A stretch of DNA of 64,000 nt from Flavobacteriaceae bacterium. Its GTDB lineage: Bacteria; Bacteroidota; Bacteroidia; Flavobacteriales; Flavobacteriaceae. The notes under the pieces were generated by a model. The model was not told the origin of the DNA and did no database searches. It worked only from the letters and a program-made list of their open reading frames with translations. Location of the stretch: assembly GCA_020346245.1 (NCBI GenBank), contig CP070778.1:2859269-2923268 (forward strand), read 5' to 3'. Below, in pieces: positions 1 through 10,402 of the stretch. Both the position numbers and the translations under genes were made by a program. Position 1 is the first letter of the stretch, and every line of letters begins with the position of its first letter.

Positions 1-1071
1 GAGTATCGTCCTGTACTTAAAGCTGTATGCGCCCGTAACAAAGAGCGTGTAAAAGAATTTGCTGAACAATGGGGGTATGAATCTTTTGAAACAGATTGGA
101 AGACCCTAATTGGCAGGGATGATATTGATGCTGTGGATATCTGTACACCGAACAATATGCATGCCGAGATAGCCATTGCTGCAGCAGAGGCGGGAAAGAT
201 GGTGCTTTGTGAAAAGCCACTGGCAAGAACGGTTGCAGAAGGGCAGCCTATGGTAGATGCAGTTGAAAAAGCAGGAGTCAAAAATACGGTATGGTATAAT
301 TACCGTAGGATTCCGGCTGTAACACTGGCTAAACAGCTTATTGATTCAGGAAAACTTGGTAAAGTATTTCATTATCGCGCTAATTTCTTACAGGACTGGA
401 CTATTAGCCCCGAGCTCCCCCAGGGTGGTGAAGGCTTGTGGCGATTAGACAATGCTGCGGCAGGTTCCGGAGTAACTGGTGATCTTTTGGCCCATTGTAT
501 AGATACGGCCATGTGGTTGAATGGAGGCATAAAAGATGTATCGGCAGTAACAGAAACATTTATTAAGGAAAGAGTGCATACCGCTTCAGGAGAAGTTCAA
601 AAAGTGGATATAGACGATGCCTGTATCTTCCATTGCCATTTTGACAATGGTTCATTGGGCCTTTTTGAATCTACGCGTTACGCAAGAGGTCATAAAGCAT
701 TATATACCTTCGAAATTAATGGAGAACACGCTTCTATTAAATGGAATTTACATGACCTCAGTCGACTGGAATATTTTGACCACAGGGATGACTCAATAGA
801 ACGTGGATGGCGCTCTATTCATGTCACGGATGGAGATCAGCCCTATATGGACAAATGGTGGGTACCCGGGTTGTCTATTGGATATGAGCATAGTTTTGTG
901 CATCAGGTGGCAGATTTCTTTAAAAGTATTGAAACCGGGAAACCCTGTTCCCCGACTTTTCGGGAAGCTCAGGAAACCCAAAAGGTATGTGAAGCTGTCC
1001 TGGAATCATCCAAATCCAGAAGCTGGAAAGACACAGGGGTCTCCTGGGGAGCAAATGGTAAACAGAAATGA
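1..1071 (+). CDS. Gfo/Idh/MocA family NAD(P)-dependent sugar oxidoreductase (5'-truncated by window edge)
   Basis: The frame is open from base 1, so the true start and the first nucleotide-binding strands lie outside the window; 356 residues are visible. The family oxidises or reduces sugar hydroxyls with NAD(P), often at C1 or C3. Visible hallmarks are [12 protein letters not shown] (end of the Rossmann fold), CEKPLA with the family EKP motif at about residue 71, and [11 protein letters not shown], the substrate-side D/H segment of the C-terminal alpha/beta domain. The next gene starts 9 bp downstream, so it belongs to the sugar operon that follows. Family is certain; the substrate cannot be read from the sequence. 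Confidence 0.9.
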   Translation, partial: EYRPVLKAVCARNKERVKEFAEQWGYESFETDWKTLIGRDDIDAVDICTPNNMHAEIAIAAAEAGKMVLCEKPLARTVAEGQPMVDAVEKAGVKNTVWYNYRRIPAVTLAKQLIDSGKLGKVFHYRANFLQDWTISPELPQGGEGLWRLDNAAAGSGVTGDLLAHCIDTAMWLNGGIKDVSAVTETFIKERVHTASGEVQKVDIDDACIFHCHFDNGSLGLFESTRYARGHKALYTFEINGEHASIKWNLHDLSRLEYFDHRDDSIERGWRSIHVTDGDQPYMDKWWVPGLSIGYEHSFVHQVADFFKSIETGKPCSPTFREAQETQKVCEAVLESSKSRSWKDTGVSWGANGKQK

Positions 1072-1080
1072 TACATAATA

Positions 1081-2193
1081 ATGGGTGAATCAATAAGGGG
1101 ATTCTGTCTTCAGGGAAGAGAAAAGATAATACCTAAGTCGGGAGTTAAGGTAACCAGTAATACTGCTGTAATAGAAATGGAATTGCCTCAATTGAAGGAA
1201 GGAGAAATCAGGGCCAGGACTTTATTTACGGGTATTTGTGGTTCAGATAATAGTGCCAGCCTGGGTAAACCAAACTTTGATTGGGTGGAACGGCCAAGAA
1301 TAATTGGCCATGAATTTAGCGCTGAGGTATTGGAATTGGGACCCGGGGATCATGGCGATTTGATGGTAGGGGATGTTTTTACACCACTCGCTATGCTCGG
1401 TTGTCAGGATGAGGATTGCCCGGCATGCAGTGTTGCTAAATGGAATTTATGCCCGTCAAAACAGATCATAGGATTTCATAGGAATGGTGGCTTTGGACAA
1501 CAGGTGGTATTGGAATCGGACCGGGTTGTGCCATTAATGAGAGGTTTAACAGCGGAACAAGGCGCGCTGGTTGAACCTTTGTCGGTTATCGTAAATGCGC
1601 TACACAATAAGTGCAATATAAAACCGGGGCAGGATGTAATAGTTACAGGTTGCGGGATAATTGGTTTGATGTCTGCTGAACTGGCCAGGGCCGCAGGTGC
1701 CAGGGTAGCAGTTACAGGGATAGAACATGACGTGAATATGCGTTTAAAGAAAGCAGCAGAACGTGGATTTATTACCATAGTTGTTTCTACGGAGAATTCT
1801 TTGAGTAAGCAACTGGCAAATGGAATAATGGATAATAATGGTATTCCTTTTGGAGCTAATGCAAAAGTAGATTTACTTATTGAATGCTCAGGGGTGCCAC
1901 ACGTACTTACAGAAGCCATATCGGTGGTTAAGCCGGAGGGTGATATTTGTGTAATTGCCACCTATCCGAAGGATGTGGAGATCAATGCCACACATCTCAC
2001 ACGTACGTCTCTGAATATGAGGGGCTCCATGGGTTCTTGCAGAGACGATTATATGGTAGCTCAAAAGCTAATGGTTACTGGAGTATTTCCATCAGAACAT
2101 TATATTAACAGGTATGGGTTTAATGATATCAGTCGGGCTTTTGAAGATTCAATCCTTGCCAATAATGTAAAAGCTGTAATTAAAATGAACTAA
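1081..2193 (+). CDS. Zinc-dependent medium-chain alcohol/sugar dehydrogenase
   Basis: 370 residues, normal for the MDR family. Catalytic zinc ligands are visible as Cys53 (GICGSD) and His77-Glu78 (GHEF). The structural zinc lobe is present as Cys108, Cys113, Cys116 and Cys124. The Rossmann glycine motif VTGCGIIG lies at about residue 187. The family oxidises secondary alcohols such as sorbitol, threonine or sugar acids with NAD(P). It starts 9 bp after the Gfo/Idh/MocA gene and 46 bp before the epimerase gene, which points to one catabolic operon. A sugar or polyol substrate is inferred from this context only. Confidence 0.9.
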   Translation: MGESIRGFCLQGREKIIPKSGVKVTSNTAVIEMELPQLKEGEIRARTLFTGICGSDNSASLGKPNFDWVERPRIIGHEFSAEVLELGPGDHGDLMVGDVFTPLAMLGCQDEDCPACSVAKWNLCPSKQIIGFHRNGGFGQQVVLESDRVVPLMRGLTAEQGALVEPLSVIVNALHNKCNIKPGQDVIVTGCGIIGLMSAELARAAGARVAVTGIEHDVNMRLKKAAERGFITIVVSTENSLSKQLANGIMDNNGIPFGANAKVDLLIECSGVPHVLTEAISVVKPEGDICVIATYPKDVEINATHLTRTSLNMRGSMGSCRDDYMVAQKLMVTGVFPSEHYINRYGFNDISRAFEDSILANNVKAVIKMN

Positions 2194-2239
2194 TTTAAAT
2201 TGAGTTAAAGTCTTATATCAACAAACTGGAATATAATCT

Positions 2240-3259
2240 ATGCATACAATTTTCATAACCGGAGGTACAGGTTGTATTGGTTCGGTCACCATATATAAAC
2301 TATTACAATCCGGGAACACAGGTAAAATTGTAGTTGCTTCCAGGTCTGGCAATCACGGGACTTTGAAATTATGGCTAGGAGCGGACATGGACCCCAGGCT
2401 CGAATTCATAGCCCTTGATGTCGCAGATTACAGGGCCATATCAGAAGTGCTGCCAAAGATAAACCCAACGCATATTATCCATTTAGGTGCCTATCAGAGC
2501 CCGGACTGTTCCAAAGATCATATTCGGGGAATGGAAATAAATACCGGAGGTACTATGGCCCTTTTCGACGCCGCAGAAAAATTGACAAATCTAAAAAGAT
2601 TTGTGTTCGCAAGTTCTGCAGCAGTGTATGGGATGAGGGCTATGTATCCGGAAGCTACTATCGGTGAAAACGCCCGGCTGGCACCACCAAATCACTATGG
2701 GATCTGGAAACTGGCAGGGGAGCACCTTGCCCGCTTGTTTCATGAAAATACAAATGTTCCCACGGTTTGTCTCAGGATTAATACCACCTATGGAAAAGGA
2801 AGGGATAAGGGGAAAACTTCTGCACCTACCAATGCCTTAAAGGCCATTGCTATAGGGTCGGCTGCTGGTGCAAAAATCCCTTTTGAAATGCCCTATGGCG
2901 GAAGAGAGAATTATCATTTTGTAGAAGATGTAGGAACTCATTTTGCGGAATGTACCTTACAGGATTTTGATGGTTTCGGTGCTTTTAATATTAAGGGAAA
3001 AACCATCCCGATTGAAACTTTTTTAAGTATTGTAAAAGAGGAGGCCAATAAACTTGGAATAGGGGAGTTTACGGATCTTTCTGTTGTTGAAGGAGCACCT
3101 CCAAATTTATTTGTTTCCGATTTAAGCCATGATAAAATAGAAAGAACATTTAATAATTTACCCTTAACTTCAATTGCCGACGGAGTGAGGATTTCCCTTC
3201 AGGAATTCCTTAAAATGGCAACTAACGGAGTTTTGAAATATTCAGTAGAAAGTTCATGA
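2240..3259 (+). CDS. NAD-dependent epimerase/dehydratase (extended SDR)
   Basis: 339 residues. The N-terminal NAD motif TGGTGCIG is at residues 7-14, the SSAAVYG segment carries the catalytic Ser at about 125, and Tyr153-x3-Lys157 (YGIWK) completes the extended-SDR active site. Family members epimerise, dehydrate or oxidise sugars, often nucleotide-linked; here the catabolic neighbours make a free or acid sugar substrate more likely. Its last codons overlap the next start by 4 bp (ATGA at 3256-3259), so translation is probably coupled to the second Gfo/Idh/MocA gene. Confidence 0.85.
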   Translation: MHTIFITGGTGCIGSVTIYKLLQSGNTGKIVVASRSGNHGTLKLWLGADMDPRLEFIALDVADYRAISEVLPKINPTHIIHLGAYQSPDCSKDHIRGMEINTGGTMALFDAAEKLTNLKRFVFASSAAVYGMRAMYPEATIGENARLAPPNHYGIWKLAGEHLARLFHENTNVPTVCLRINTTYGKGRDKGKTSAPTNALKAIAIGSAAGAKIPFEMPYGGRENYHFVEDVGTHFAECTLQDFDGFGAFNIKGKTIPIETFLSIVKEEANKLGIGEFTDLSVVEGAPPNLFVSDLSHDKIERTFNNLPLTSIADGVRISLQEFLKMATNGVLKYSVESS

Positions 3260-4224
3260 ACACAATAGGAATAGGGTTTATAGGAGCAGGAGATATTGCA
3301 GATCTGCATGCTGAAGCCATTAACGGGCTTCCGGGTGCCGAAATGGTTGGGCTATGGAACAGAACAGTTGAAAAAGCCCGGAAAAAAGCACAGCAGTATG
3401 GGTGTGCTGTTTACGCAACTGCAGATGAAATGTTACTAGATCCTCAGATAGATGCAGTTTTCATCCTGACAAATATGGAAACGCATTGCGAATATACTAT
3501 AAAGGCTGCACGGGCCGGGAAGCACATATTGGTTGAAAAACCTGCCGCATCCAGCATAAAGGAACTGAAAAGCATGCAAAAAGCGGTAAAAGAGGCAGGG
3601 GTAAAATGTATGCCAGTGCATAATTATATTTATGAACCGGGTATCTTAAGAACGAAATCCATGATTCAGAATGGTAGCCTTGGGGACATTACCCAATTTT
3701 ATATGATGTATAACATACATCATGCAGATGATATCAGAGTTCGTTATCCCGGGGTTATAAGACAGATTTTAACGCATCATTGTTATACCATGCTCTATCT
3801 TGCCGGGAAACCCAAAACCATTTCCTGCTTAAAGCATACCGTAGACAGTACAATTGCCCCACAGGAAAATGTGGCAATGGCAAATATTCAAATGGAGAAT
3901 GGAATACTGAGTCATTTATCGGCAAGTTTTGCCAATGACGACCATTCGGGGGATCCATGGACCTGTATTATAAAGGTGATTGGAACAAAAGGGAGTACCC
4001 GTTATAGCTATCGGGATTGGGTTATAAATGAGCGGAAGGGTGCGCATTCTCAAACCTATTACAGCTATCCGGAGTCCATTAAAAATACTGCTACCCATTT
4101 TATTAACAAGGTGCTGCGATCAGGAGAGAAACCGCTTTCAACATTGGAAGACGCTATAAGCTGTCAACGTATTATTGAAGCTTGTGAACGTTCTGAAAAA
4201 GAGGGCATCCATGTGGAGTTTTAA
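3256..4224 (+). CDS. Gfo/Idh/MocA family oxidoreductase (second copy)
   Basis: 322 residues. The N-terminus has the dinucleotide motif GFIGAGDIADLH (residues 7-18), and VEKPAA gives the EKP motif at residues 94-96. The C-terminal part has the usual open beta-sheet domain. It is translationally coupled to the upstream epimerase by an ATGA overlap and lies 35 bp before the large cytochrome lipoprotein gene. Two members of this family in one operon suggest two successive hydroxyl/keto conversions on a sugar or glycoside. Substrate unknown. Confidence 0.88.
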   Translation: MNTIGIGFIGAGDIADLHAEAINGLPGAEMVGLWNRTVEKARKKAQQYGCAVYATADEMLLDPQIDAVFILTNMETHCEYTIKAARAGKHILVEKPAASSIKELKSMQKAVKEAGVKCMPVHNYIYEPGILRTKSMIQNGSLGDITQFYMMYNIHHADDIRVRYPGVIRQILTHHCYTMLYLAGKPKTISCLKHTVDSTIAPQENVAMANIQMENGILSHLSASFANDDHSGDPWTCIIKVIGTKGSTRYSYRDWVINERKGAHSQTYYSYPESIKNTATHFINKVLRSGEKPLSTLEDAISCQRIIEACERSEKEGIHVEF

Positions 4225-4259
4225 TTAAAGGGTAAATGAACTTAGTATAAGGAAATGTT

Positions 4260-7200
4260 ATGCGTACAAAGATAAAAATGGATGTTTCAAATTTATGTTA
4301 CTCCCTCATCGTTATTTTGCTGTTAATTTCATGTGGCAAGAAGAGCAATACGCTGGAGTTAAAAAAGGGGAACCATATTGTACTTATAGGCAATAATTTG
4401 GGTTCCCGGATGATGAATTTTGGTCATTTTGAAACGGAATTGCAATTGCGGTATCCGGATAGTCTGCTCTTTATAAGAAATATGTGCGACGGTGGAAACA
4501 CCCCTGGCTTCAGACCACACTCTTCCAGAAATTCGCCATGGGCCTTTCCGGGAGCAGAAAAGTTTCAGACTGAACTGGCTGAGCCATCCGGAAGTATCGG
4601 GCATTTTGAAACAGAAGATGAATGGCTGAACAGACTACAGGCAGATATTATAATTGCATTTTTTGGATATAACGAATCTTTTCAGGGGATAGAAGGCCTG
4701 GAGAATTATAAAGCTGAATTACAGGCATTTATTCAGCATACTTTAAACCAGAAATACAACGGTGAAACAACCCCGCAATTAGTTTTGGTTTCTCCTATTG
4801 CTTTTGAGGACCTGTCGGCAAAAATGGACCTACCCAATGGCGTAGAAGAGAATCAAAACCTGACTATGTATACGCAGGCCATGAGAGAAGTAGCTGAAAT
4901 GTATAATGTTTTATTTGTAGATGCATTTGAAGCCTCCGGGAAATGGTTTACAGCTGAAAAAAATAATTTGACTGCAGACGGATTTCAACTTAATGATTAT
5001 GGGAATAAAAAGTTAGCAAAGCTTCTGGCAGACCAGATATTTGGAAAGAAGAAAAGAAAAGCAGAGGAGAATCGCAATTTAGTGCATGAGGCTATTATGG
5101 ATAAGAACTGGTTTTGGCATAATGATATTAAAATACCTAATGGAGTACATGCCTATGGAAGGCGTTTTAACCCTTTTGGCCCCGACAACTATCCGTTTGA
5201 AGTAAAAAAAATACGCCAGATGACAGCCATTCGCGATTCGGCTATATGGGCTGCCCTAAAGGGGAATAAGATAGATGTAGTGGCTGCAGATGCCAAAACT
5301 ATTAAACTTCCACCCGTTAAAACCAACTATGATCCTGGACAAGGGGATGTGGAAGCCGGTTATTTGTATGGAAAAGATGCGTTGGACAAGATCGATGTAG
5401 CCAAGGGTTATAAAATAGAAATGTTTGCCTCCGAAAAGGAATTCCCGGACCTGGCTAATCCTGTGCAACTATCTTTTGACAATAAAGGCAGACTTTGGGT
5501 AGCCGTAATGCCCAGCTATCCTCATTACAGACCAGGAGATAGTAAACCAAACGATAAACTGCTTATTTTAGAAGATACAGACAATGATGGCATGGCCGAT
5601 AAGCAAACTACATTTGCTGATGGTCTTCACCTCACCATTGGTTTTGAATTTGCTCCTGAAGGGGTATATGTGTCTCAGGGAACAAACCTCATCTTACTTA
5701 CGGATACAAATGGCGACGATAATGCCGATACAAAAGAAATAATACTAAGTGGATTTGACGACCATGATACACACCATGCTATAAGTGCTTTTTCAGCAGA
5801 TCCTTCCGGGGCCCTTTACATGGGGGAAGGGGTATTTTTACATACTAATGTGGAGACAGCATATGGACCTGTCAGGGCCACCAATGGGGGGTTTTACCGG
5901 TACAGCCCGCAGAGGCACCATTTGGAACGGACTGCTCAACTTCCTATTCCAAACCCCTGGGGTATTGCTTTTGATGAATGGGGCCAGAATTTCTTTGCTC
6001 ATACATCGGGCCCCGATGTCACCTGGATGATGCCCGGGTCTATCAGGCCAAGATATGGACAGGCATCCCCATTACCCAAAAACCTGATAGAGGAGGAACA
6101 CCGGGTTCGTCCCACTTCTGGCCTGGAATTTATTTCCAGTCGCCACTTTCCGGATGAAGTTCAGGGCGATTTGATCATCAATAACACCATTGGATTCCTG
6201 GGAACTAAGCAGCATACCATGGTTGATGATCCTGAATCTGCCGGATATATAAGCCAACACAGGATGGATTTGGTGACATCTGATGATACTAATTTTCGCC
6301 CGGTGGATATGGAGTTTGCACCCGATGGATCATTATATTTAGTAGACTGGCATAACGTATTGGTTGGGCATATGCAGCACAATGCCCGTGATCCGTTACG
6401 TGATCATGTTCATGGTAGAATATATCGCATTACCTATCCATCAAGGCCTCTAGTGAAGCCAGCGAGGATCGTTAACGCAAGGATAGATGAGTTATTGGAT
6501 AATTTAAAACTTCCTGAATACCGGACGCGCTATCGCACACGAAGGGAATTACGTGCCAGGAATTCTGCCGAAGTACTTGCCAGACTTAAGGATTGGGTTA
6601 AAGACCTAGATGAAAATGATGACAGCTATGAGCATCATGTCCTGGAAGCCTTATGGGTAAGTTGGGGATTAAACAAAATTGATGAAAATCTTTTAAGACA
6701 ACTTTTAAGCGCTAAGGATTACAGGGCAAGAGCGGCAGCAGTACGAGTTTTGAGGTATGCTGGTCATCAAATACCTGAGCAAACGGAGCTATTGCTTTTG
6801 GCCGCCAAGGATGATCATCCCCGTGTGCGGCTCGAGGCTTTTGTTGCAGCTTCCTGGCTGGAAAAGGAAGCCGGACTAGCTGTGCTTGAGGCCGCAGGTC
6901 TGAAACCGCTGGATGATTGGATGAAGTTACCTTTTGAAGCTGCGATGGCACATATTAATGGCCATAATTTGGGGCAGGACCCTGATACAAAGGGTGTAAA
7001 AACCGAACTTGAAGGTAAGGAACTCGAATTGTTTGTGAAAGGTGAAGAAATCTATAAAAGAGAGGGCTATTGTATAACCTGTCATCAGCCGGATGGAAGA
7101 GGTTTAAGTGCATCCCAATTTCCGCCGCTGGCTGGGGTAAAATGGGTGACAGGTAGTGAAGAGCGTCTTATTAAATTAACTCTCAAAGGACTTATGGGAC

Positions 7201-7430
7201 CTATTGACGTAAAAGGGAAAACATATCCCGGACAGGTTCCTATGACTCCGTTTGGTGGTATGCTCAACGATGAAGAGGTGGCAGCTGTATTAACGTTTGT
7301 CAGGAACGCTTTCGGAAATAAATCCCCTGCCATCTTACCTGAAAAAGTAAAGGAAGTAAGGAATAATATTGAAGATAAAGAGGGCTTTTATACTGCGGAA
7401 GAACTTTTAAAGGAACATCCGATTAACTAA
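4260..7430 (+). CDS. SGNH-like / PVC-type beta-propeller / HEAT / cytochrome c lipoprotein
   Basis: 1056 residues with four parts. (1) Lipoprotein signal with Cys25 (LLISC). (2) An SGNH-hydrolase-like domain, about 35-270, with IGNNLGSRM in place of the classical GDS block, FGYNES as the GxN block, and a late TADGFQLNDYG block. (3) A propeller-type membrane-bound dehydrogenase domain, about 370-720, with Ca-type DTDNDGMAD and DTNGDDNAD loops, followed by HEAT-like repeats. (4) A C-terminal haem-binding CITCH at 938-942 with a candidate Met ligand in QVPMTPFGGM. Such PVC-type proteins are thought to oxidise carbohydrates and pass electrons to haem. It probably sits in the periplasm. Its stop overlaps the convergent mutarotase stop. 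Confidence 0.85.
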   Translation: MRTKIKMDVSNLCYSLIVILLLISCGKKSNTLELKKGNHIVLIGNNLGSRMMNFGHFETELQLRYPDSLLFIRNMCDGGNTPGFRPHSSRNSPWAFPGAEKFQTELAEPSGSIGHFETEDEWLNRLQADIIIAFFGYNESFQGIEGLENYKAELQAFIQHTLNQKYNGETTPQLVLVSPIAFEDLSAKMDLPNGVEENQNLTMYTQAMREVAEMYNVLFVDAFEASGKWFTAEKNNLTADGFQLNDYGNKKLAKLLADQIFGKKKRKAEENRNLVHEAIMDKNWFWHNDIKIPNGVHAYGRRFNPFGPDNYPFEVKKIRQMTAIRDSAIWAALKGNKIDVVAADAKTIKLPPVKTNYDPGQGDVEAGYLYGKDALDKIDVAKGYKIEMFASEKEFPDLANPVQLSFDNKGRLWVAVMPSYPHYRPGDSKPNDKLLILEDTDNDGMADKQTTFADGLHLTIGFEFAPEGVYVSQGTNLILLTDTNGDDNADTKEIILSGFDDHDTHHAISAFSADPSGALYMGEGVFLHTNVETAYGPVRATNGGFYRYSPQRHHLERTAQLPIPNPWGIAFDEWGQNFFAHTSGPDVTWMMPGSIRPRYGQASPLPKNLIEEEHRVRPTSGLEFISSRHFPDEVQGDLIINNTIGFLGTKQHTMVDDPESAGYISQHRMDLVTSDDTNFRPVDMEFAPDGSLYLVDWHNVLVGHMQHNARDPLRDHVHGRIYRITYPSRPLVKPARIVNARIDELLDNLKLPEYRTRYRTRRELRARNSAEVLARLKDWVKDLDENDDSYEHHVLEALWVSWGLNKIDENLLRQLLSAKDYRARAAAVRVLRYAGHQIPEQTELLLLAAKDDHPRVRLEAFVAASWLEKEAGLAVLEAAGLKPLDDWMKLPFEAAMAHINGHNLGQDPDTKGVKTELEGKELELFVKGEEIYKREGYCITCHQPDGRGLSASQFPPLAGVKWVTGSEERLIKLTLKGLMGPIDVKGKTYPGQVPMTPFGGMLNDEEVAAVLTFVRNAFGNKSPAILPEKVKEVRNNIEDKEGFYTAEELLKEHPIN

Positions 7431-7768
7431 TCATCGGCTTCAAATTCAAATATTTTGTCCATTGGAAGCCACTTTTCACCAGGTTTGGCGAAAGGCAAGG
7501 CCTGCTGATAGTTCCACATTAAAACCTCCCATTCCTGTACTTTTTCGTTGTCGGCATCCAGTTTTGCTTTTCTATCGAAAGAAAAACCATCTTCAACCTC
7601 AATTATCATAAATAAACGGTTTCCAACACGGTAGATTTCCATATGGATAATACCGGAATTTGACAGACTATCCAAAACCTCGGGCCAAACCCTGGTATGA
7701 TAATCCTCATATTTGGCAATAAGGGCATCATCATCTTTAAGATCTAATGCCAGACAATGTTTTTTCAT
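7427..7768 (-). CDS. L-rhamnose mutarotase-like sugar mutarotase
   Basis: 113 residues if started at the Met at 7768; an in-frame Met 8 codons upstream (7792) is possible, but the fold begins at MKKHCLALDL. The family (RhaM, DUF718) interconverts alpha and beta anomers of L-rhamnose or L-fucose. The Tyr-His region YEDYHTRVWPE and the C-terminal EKWLPMDKIF match the family active site and closing Trp/Met segment. It is the last gene of the minus operon, 2 bp after the cytochrome gene, which hints that the locus handles a 6-deoxysugar. That substrate guess is inference. Confidence 0.8.
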   Translation of the reverse strand: MKKHCLALDLKDDDALIAKYEDYHTRVWPEVLDSLSNSGIIHMEIYRVGNRLFMIIEVEDGFSFDRKAKLDADNEKVQEWEVLMWNYQQALPFAKPGEKWLPMDKIFEFEADD

Positions 7769-7794
7769 CCTATCGTTTTTTAAAATAATCATTT

Positions 7795-10338
7795 TTAAAG
7801 GTCAGAATCAAAAATAAAACTATCTAATTCAGCAGAAGTCCATGGTGTTATCTTTCCCTGGGTCCGAAACCTTATTTTTCCAACAGTGCCGTTTGAAATG
7901 GCTTCAGCAGAATTTCCCCAGCTATTTCTTATATAGGTAGAAATAGCAGCGATGTCTTCATTCTGCAGCGTAGAAAATGAGGGCATATTGGGTAATATTT
8001 CCGGAATTCCGTATTCTTTTCCATTCACCACAACGGGGCCTTCCATACCATGTAATAAAATCATTGCCAGTTTTTCTTTATCCCCGATAACCCATTCAGA
8101 ATGCTTCAATGGCGGGGCAAACCTGGACATGCCCTCTCCCTGTGTACCATGACAATTTGCACAAAGGTTTAAATATTTTTGCCTGCCGGAAGCCAAAACT
8201 ACCTGGTCAATCTCTATTAAATTATCTTTGGAATCTGCAACTTCCATGGGTTTACCTGGCCAGATGAATAATTTTTCCAGGCTGCTCACTACGTTTTTAT
8301 CCAGGCCATCTCCGGCATTACTTTTTTGGAAAATAGGCGGCGCATTAGTAAGTTCAATTTTTGCCTCATCCCGGATAGCAGTGCTGTTCAGAATACCATT
8401 TATAATAGCGTTAGTAACCCATTCTGTTTCTTGATTTTCTGTAGAATTCAATTTATCTAGAACAGGGATAATTTCTTCTTCAGCTCCCTTTGCAGCAATT
8501 GCACTAACCAGCATTTCAACAAATATTTCCCTGTTCTGATCATAGGTTTTCCAGGTGTCATCAGCTATTATATTGTTGAAAAACGCAAACTCCTTATTGT
8601 TCAAACTACTCATAACAACATCGCGCGCTACCGGATACTGATCGTATTTATTTAAAAACTTCTTTAATATATTAAATGCCCTCTCCGTTTCTAATATATC
8701 TGAGGTTAAGACCATTTGCAGCTGTAAAATCGGGTCTGCGTTATCGTATGAATTCGTTATAAAATCCTGAACTTCTTTACGCACCTCAGGTTGTTCATTA
8801 GACATAGCAGCAGCCAGGCGCAAGGCTGTCTGTGTAACTTTTGGATCTGTTGTATGCAGGGCGGATAGATAGGGTTTTGGGCTGGTAATACCCAACCCTT
8901 CCAGAGTCCATAGGGCATGTAGCTGTCCTAATGGATGCTCAGCAACCACAAGTTTTTCTAATTCGGGAACAATATTAAGATCCTTGCTTTCAACAAGTAA
9001 GCGCTGCGCCATATCCCTGGTCCAGCCATTCCGATGTTTTAAAAGATTGACGAGCTCTTCGGGATTTAATTCAGAGAGATCCTTTTGAGTTATATTAATT
9101 TTCTTTTTTGTTGTAATACGCCAGATCCTACCCATATTAATAGGTTTGTCTAGTTTCCGCTTCAAGGTTACCTCACGCAGATAATCCGTCATATAGGGTC
9201 CATGCTGAATTATTCCTTTATACATGTCCACTACATAGAGCGCCCCATCAGGGCCTGAAGCCAGGGAAATTGGCCGAAATCGCTCGTCTGTAGAAGCCAG
9301 GAATTCACGGTTTTTATAAACACCTTTAGCACTTAACATAAAACCATCCTCACGGACTGAATTTCTTTTGATCAGGTTTCCGGTAGGTTCACACACAAAA
9401 GCATTTCCCAAATAGGATTCAGGAAGGGCATTACCCCGATAGATTAAAGGGCCACAAGCCGAAGCAAATTCGAGCAATTTACCTTCCTCATCAAGGGTTC
9501 CCGGAACATAACCACGGTTGACAGCCGTATTACTTCTTATAGGATATATTTTGCGATCTAGTGTCAGGCCATGATCTATGCCACTGCTGCTTTTATGATA
9601 TTTATTTCTTTGGAGCATATTGGGGGGGACAAGGTCTGCATGTAACTGTGACCAGTTGTAATTGTAAAATAAGCGTCCCGAATTATCGTGGCAGATTCCC
9701 CACTGCCCTCTGAATTCGGTTTCTTCTTTAATCCAAACAGAATCAAATTTGAGGTAACGGTTTTTGGATTTGGCATTATAATACCAATTATCCATCCCTC
9801 TCCATAAACCATTGGCCGAATGTTCCGGCATTCCTTGTCCACCATAGGTGGGATCTATCAATGTTTTTTTATCCGCTACGAAATCCCCGTCAATATCTTC
9901 TGCAAACCAAAGAGGAATGTTTTCCGCAACAAGGGCTCCTCCTTTAACCACGGCAATAGCTCTAGGTAGCACCAGGCTATCCAGAAAAATCGTACTCTTA
10001 TCCATTTGTCCATCCCCGTCATTATCAAATAATACACTAACTCTGCCTACAGGATCCTTTTCACCGGTACCATCAATATCCTGCATAAAACCAATCATTT
10101 CAACCACCCATAGTCTGCCGCCTTCATCAAATGAAATTGCCACGGGATCCTGTACAAGAGGCTCCGCCGCCACCAATTGAATTTCAAGTTCCGGATCTGC
10201 CAATTCAAAAGATTTAAGGGCATCAGAAGGCGATAGAGCAGGAGAAGGCTCTTTTTTACAACTATGGAGGTACGCTATAAGCACCGTAAAAACCAATAGT
10301 TTTGGTAACCTAAAGCATAATTTATAATCTCTAAACAT
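7795..10338 (-). CDS. PVC-type propeller-HEAT-cytochrome c lipoprotein (second copy)
   Basis: 847 residues. It has a lipoprotein signal with AYLHSC, a propeller dehydrogenase domain (about 45-400) with a NDGDGQMD calcium-type loop, HEAT-like repeats (about 420-600), and a C-terminal haem c site CANCH at 726-730 with a likely axial Met in the LPNMPSF stretch. It lacks the SGNH domain of its convergent paralogue. It lies between the GntP permease and the mutarotase in one minus-strand operon. Expected role: periplasmic oxidation of a sugar or sugar acid with transfer of electrons to a cytochrome chain. Substrate not shown. Confidence 0.85.
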   Translation of the reverse strand: MFRDYKLCFRLPKLLVFTVLIAYLHSCKKEPSPALSPSDALKSFELADPELEIQLVAAEPLVQDPVAISFDEGGRLWVVEMIGFMQDIDGTGEKDPVGRVSVLFDNDGDGQMDKSTIFLDSLVLPRAIAVVKGGALVAENIPLWFAEDIDGDFVADKKTLIDPTYGGQGMPEHSANGLWRGMDNWYYNAKSKNRYLKFDSVWIKEETEFRGQWGICHDNSGRLFYNYNWSQLHADLVPPNMLQRNKYHKSSSGIDHGLTLDRKIYPIRSNTAVNRGYVPGTLDEEGKLLEFASACGPLIYRGNALPESYLGNAFVCEPTGNLIKRNSVREDGFMLSAKGVYKNREFLASTDERFRPISLASGPDGALYVVDMYKGIIQHGPYMTDYLREVTLKRKLDKPINMGRIWRITTKKKINITQKDLSELNPEELVNLLKHRNGWTRDMAQRLLVESKDLNIVPELEKLVVAEHPLGQLHALWTLEGLGITSPKPYLSALHTTDPKVTQTALRLAAAMSNEQPEVRKEVQDFITNSYDNADPILQLQMVLTSDILETERAFNILKKFLNKYDQYPVARDVVMSSLNNKEFAFFNNIIADDTWKTYDQNREIFVEMLVSAIAAKGAEEEIIPVLDKLNSTENQETEWVTNAIINGILNSTAIRDEAKIELTNAPPIFQKSNAGDGLDKNVVSSLEKLFIWPGKPMEVADSKDNLIEIDQVVLASGRQKYLNLCANCHGTQGEGMSRFAPPLKHSEWVIGDKEKLAMILLHGMEGPVVVNGKEYGIPEILPNMPSFSTLQNEDIAAISTYIRNSWGNSAEAISNGTVGKIRFRTQGKITPWTSAELDSFIFDSDL

Positions 10339-10402
10339 AGTACTCTAAAATACGATATTTATGTTTTGGAAAGGACTGACAGGCATTTTGAAATTTTTTG
10401 TA

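Noticed and set aside
1476-1961. 161-codon minus-strand frame inside the alcohol dehydrogenase gene
   Set aside because: It lies fully antisense to a gene with all zinc and NAD motifs and has no family features of its own.
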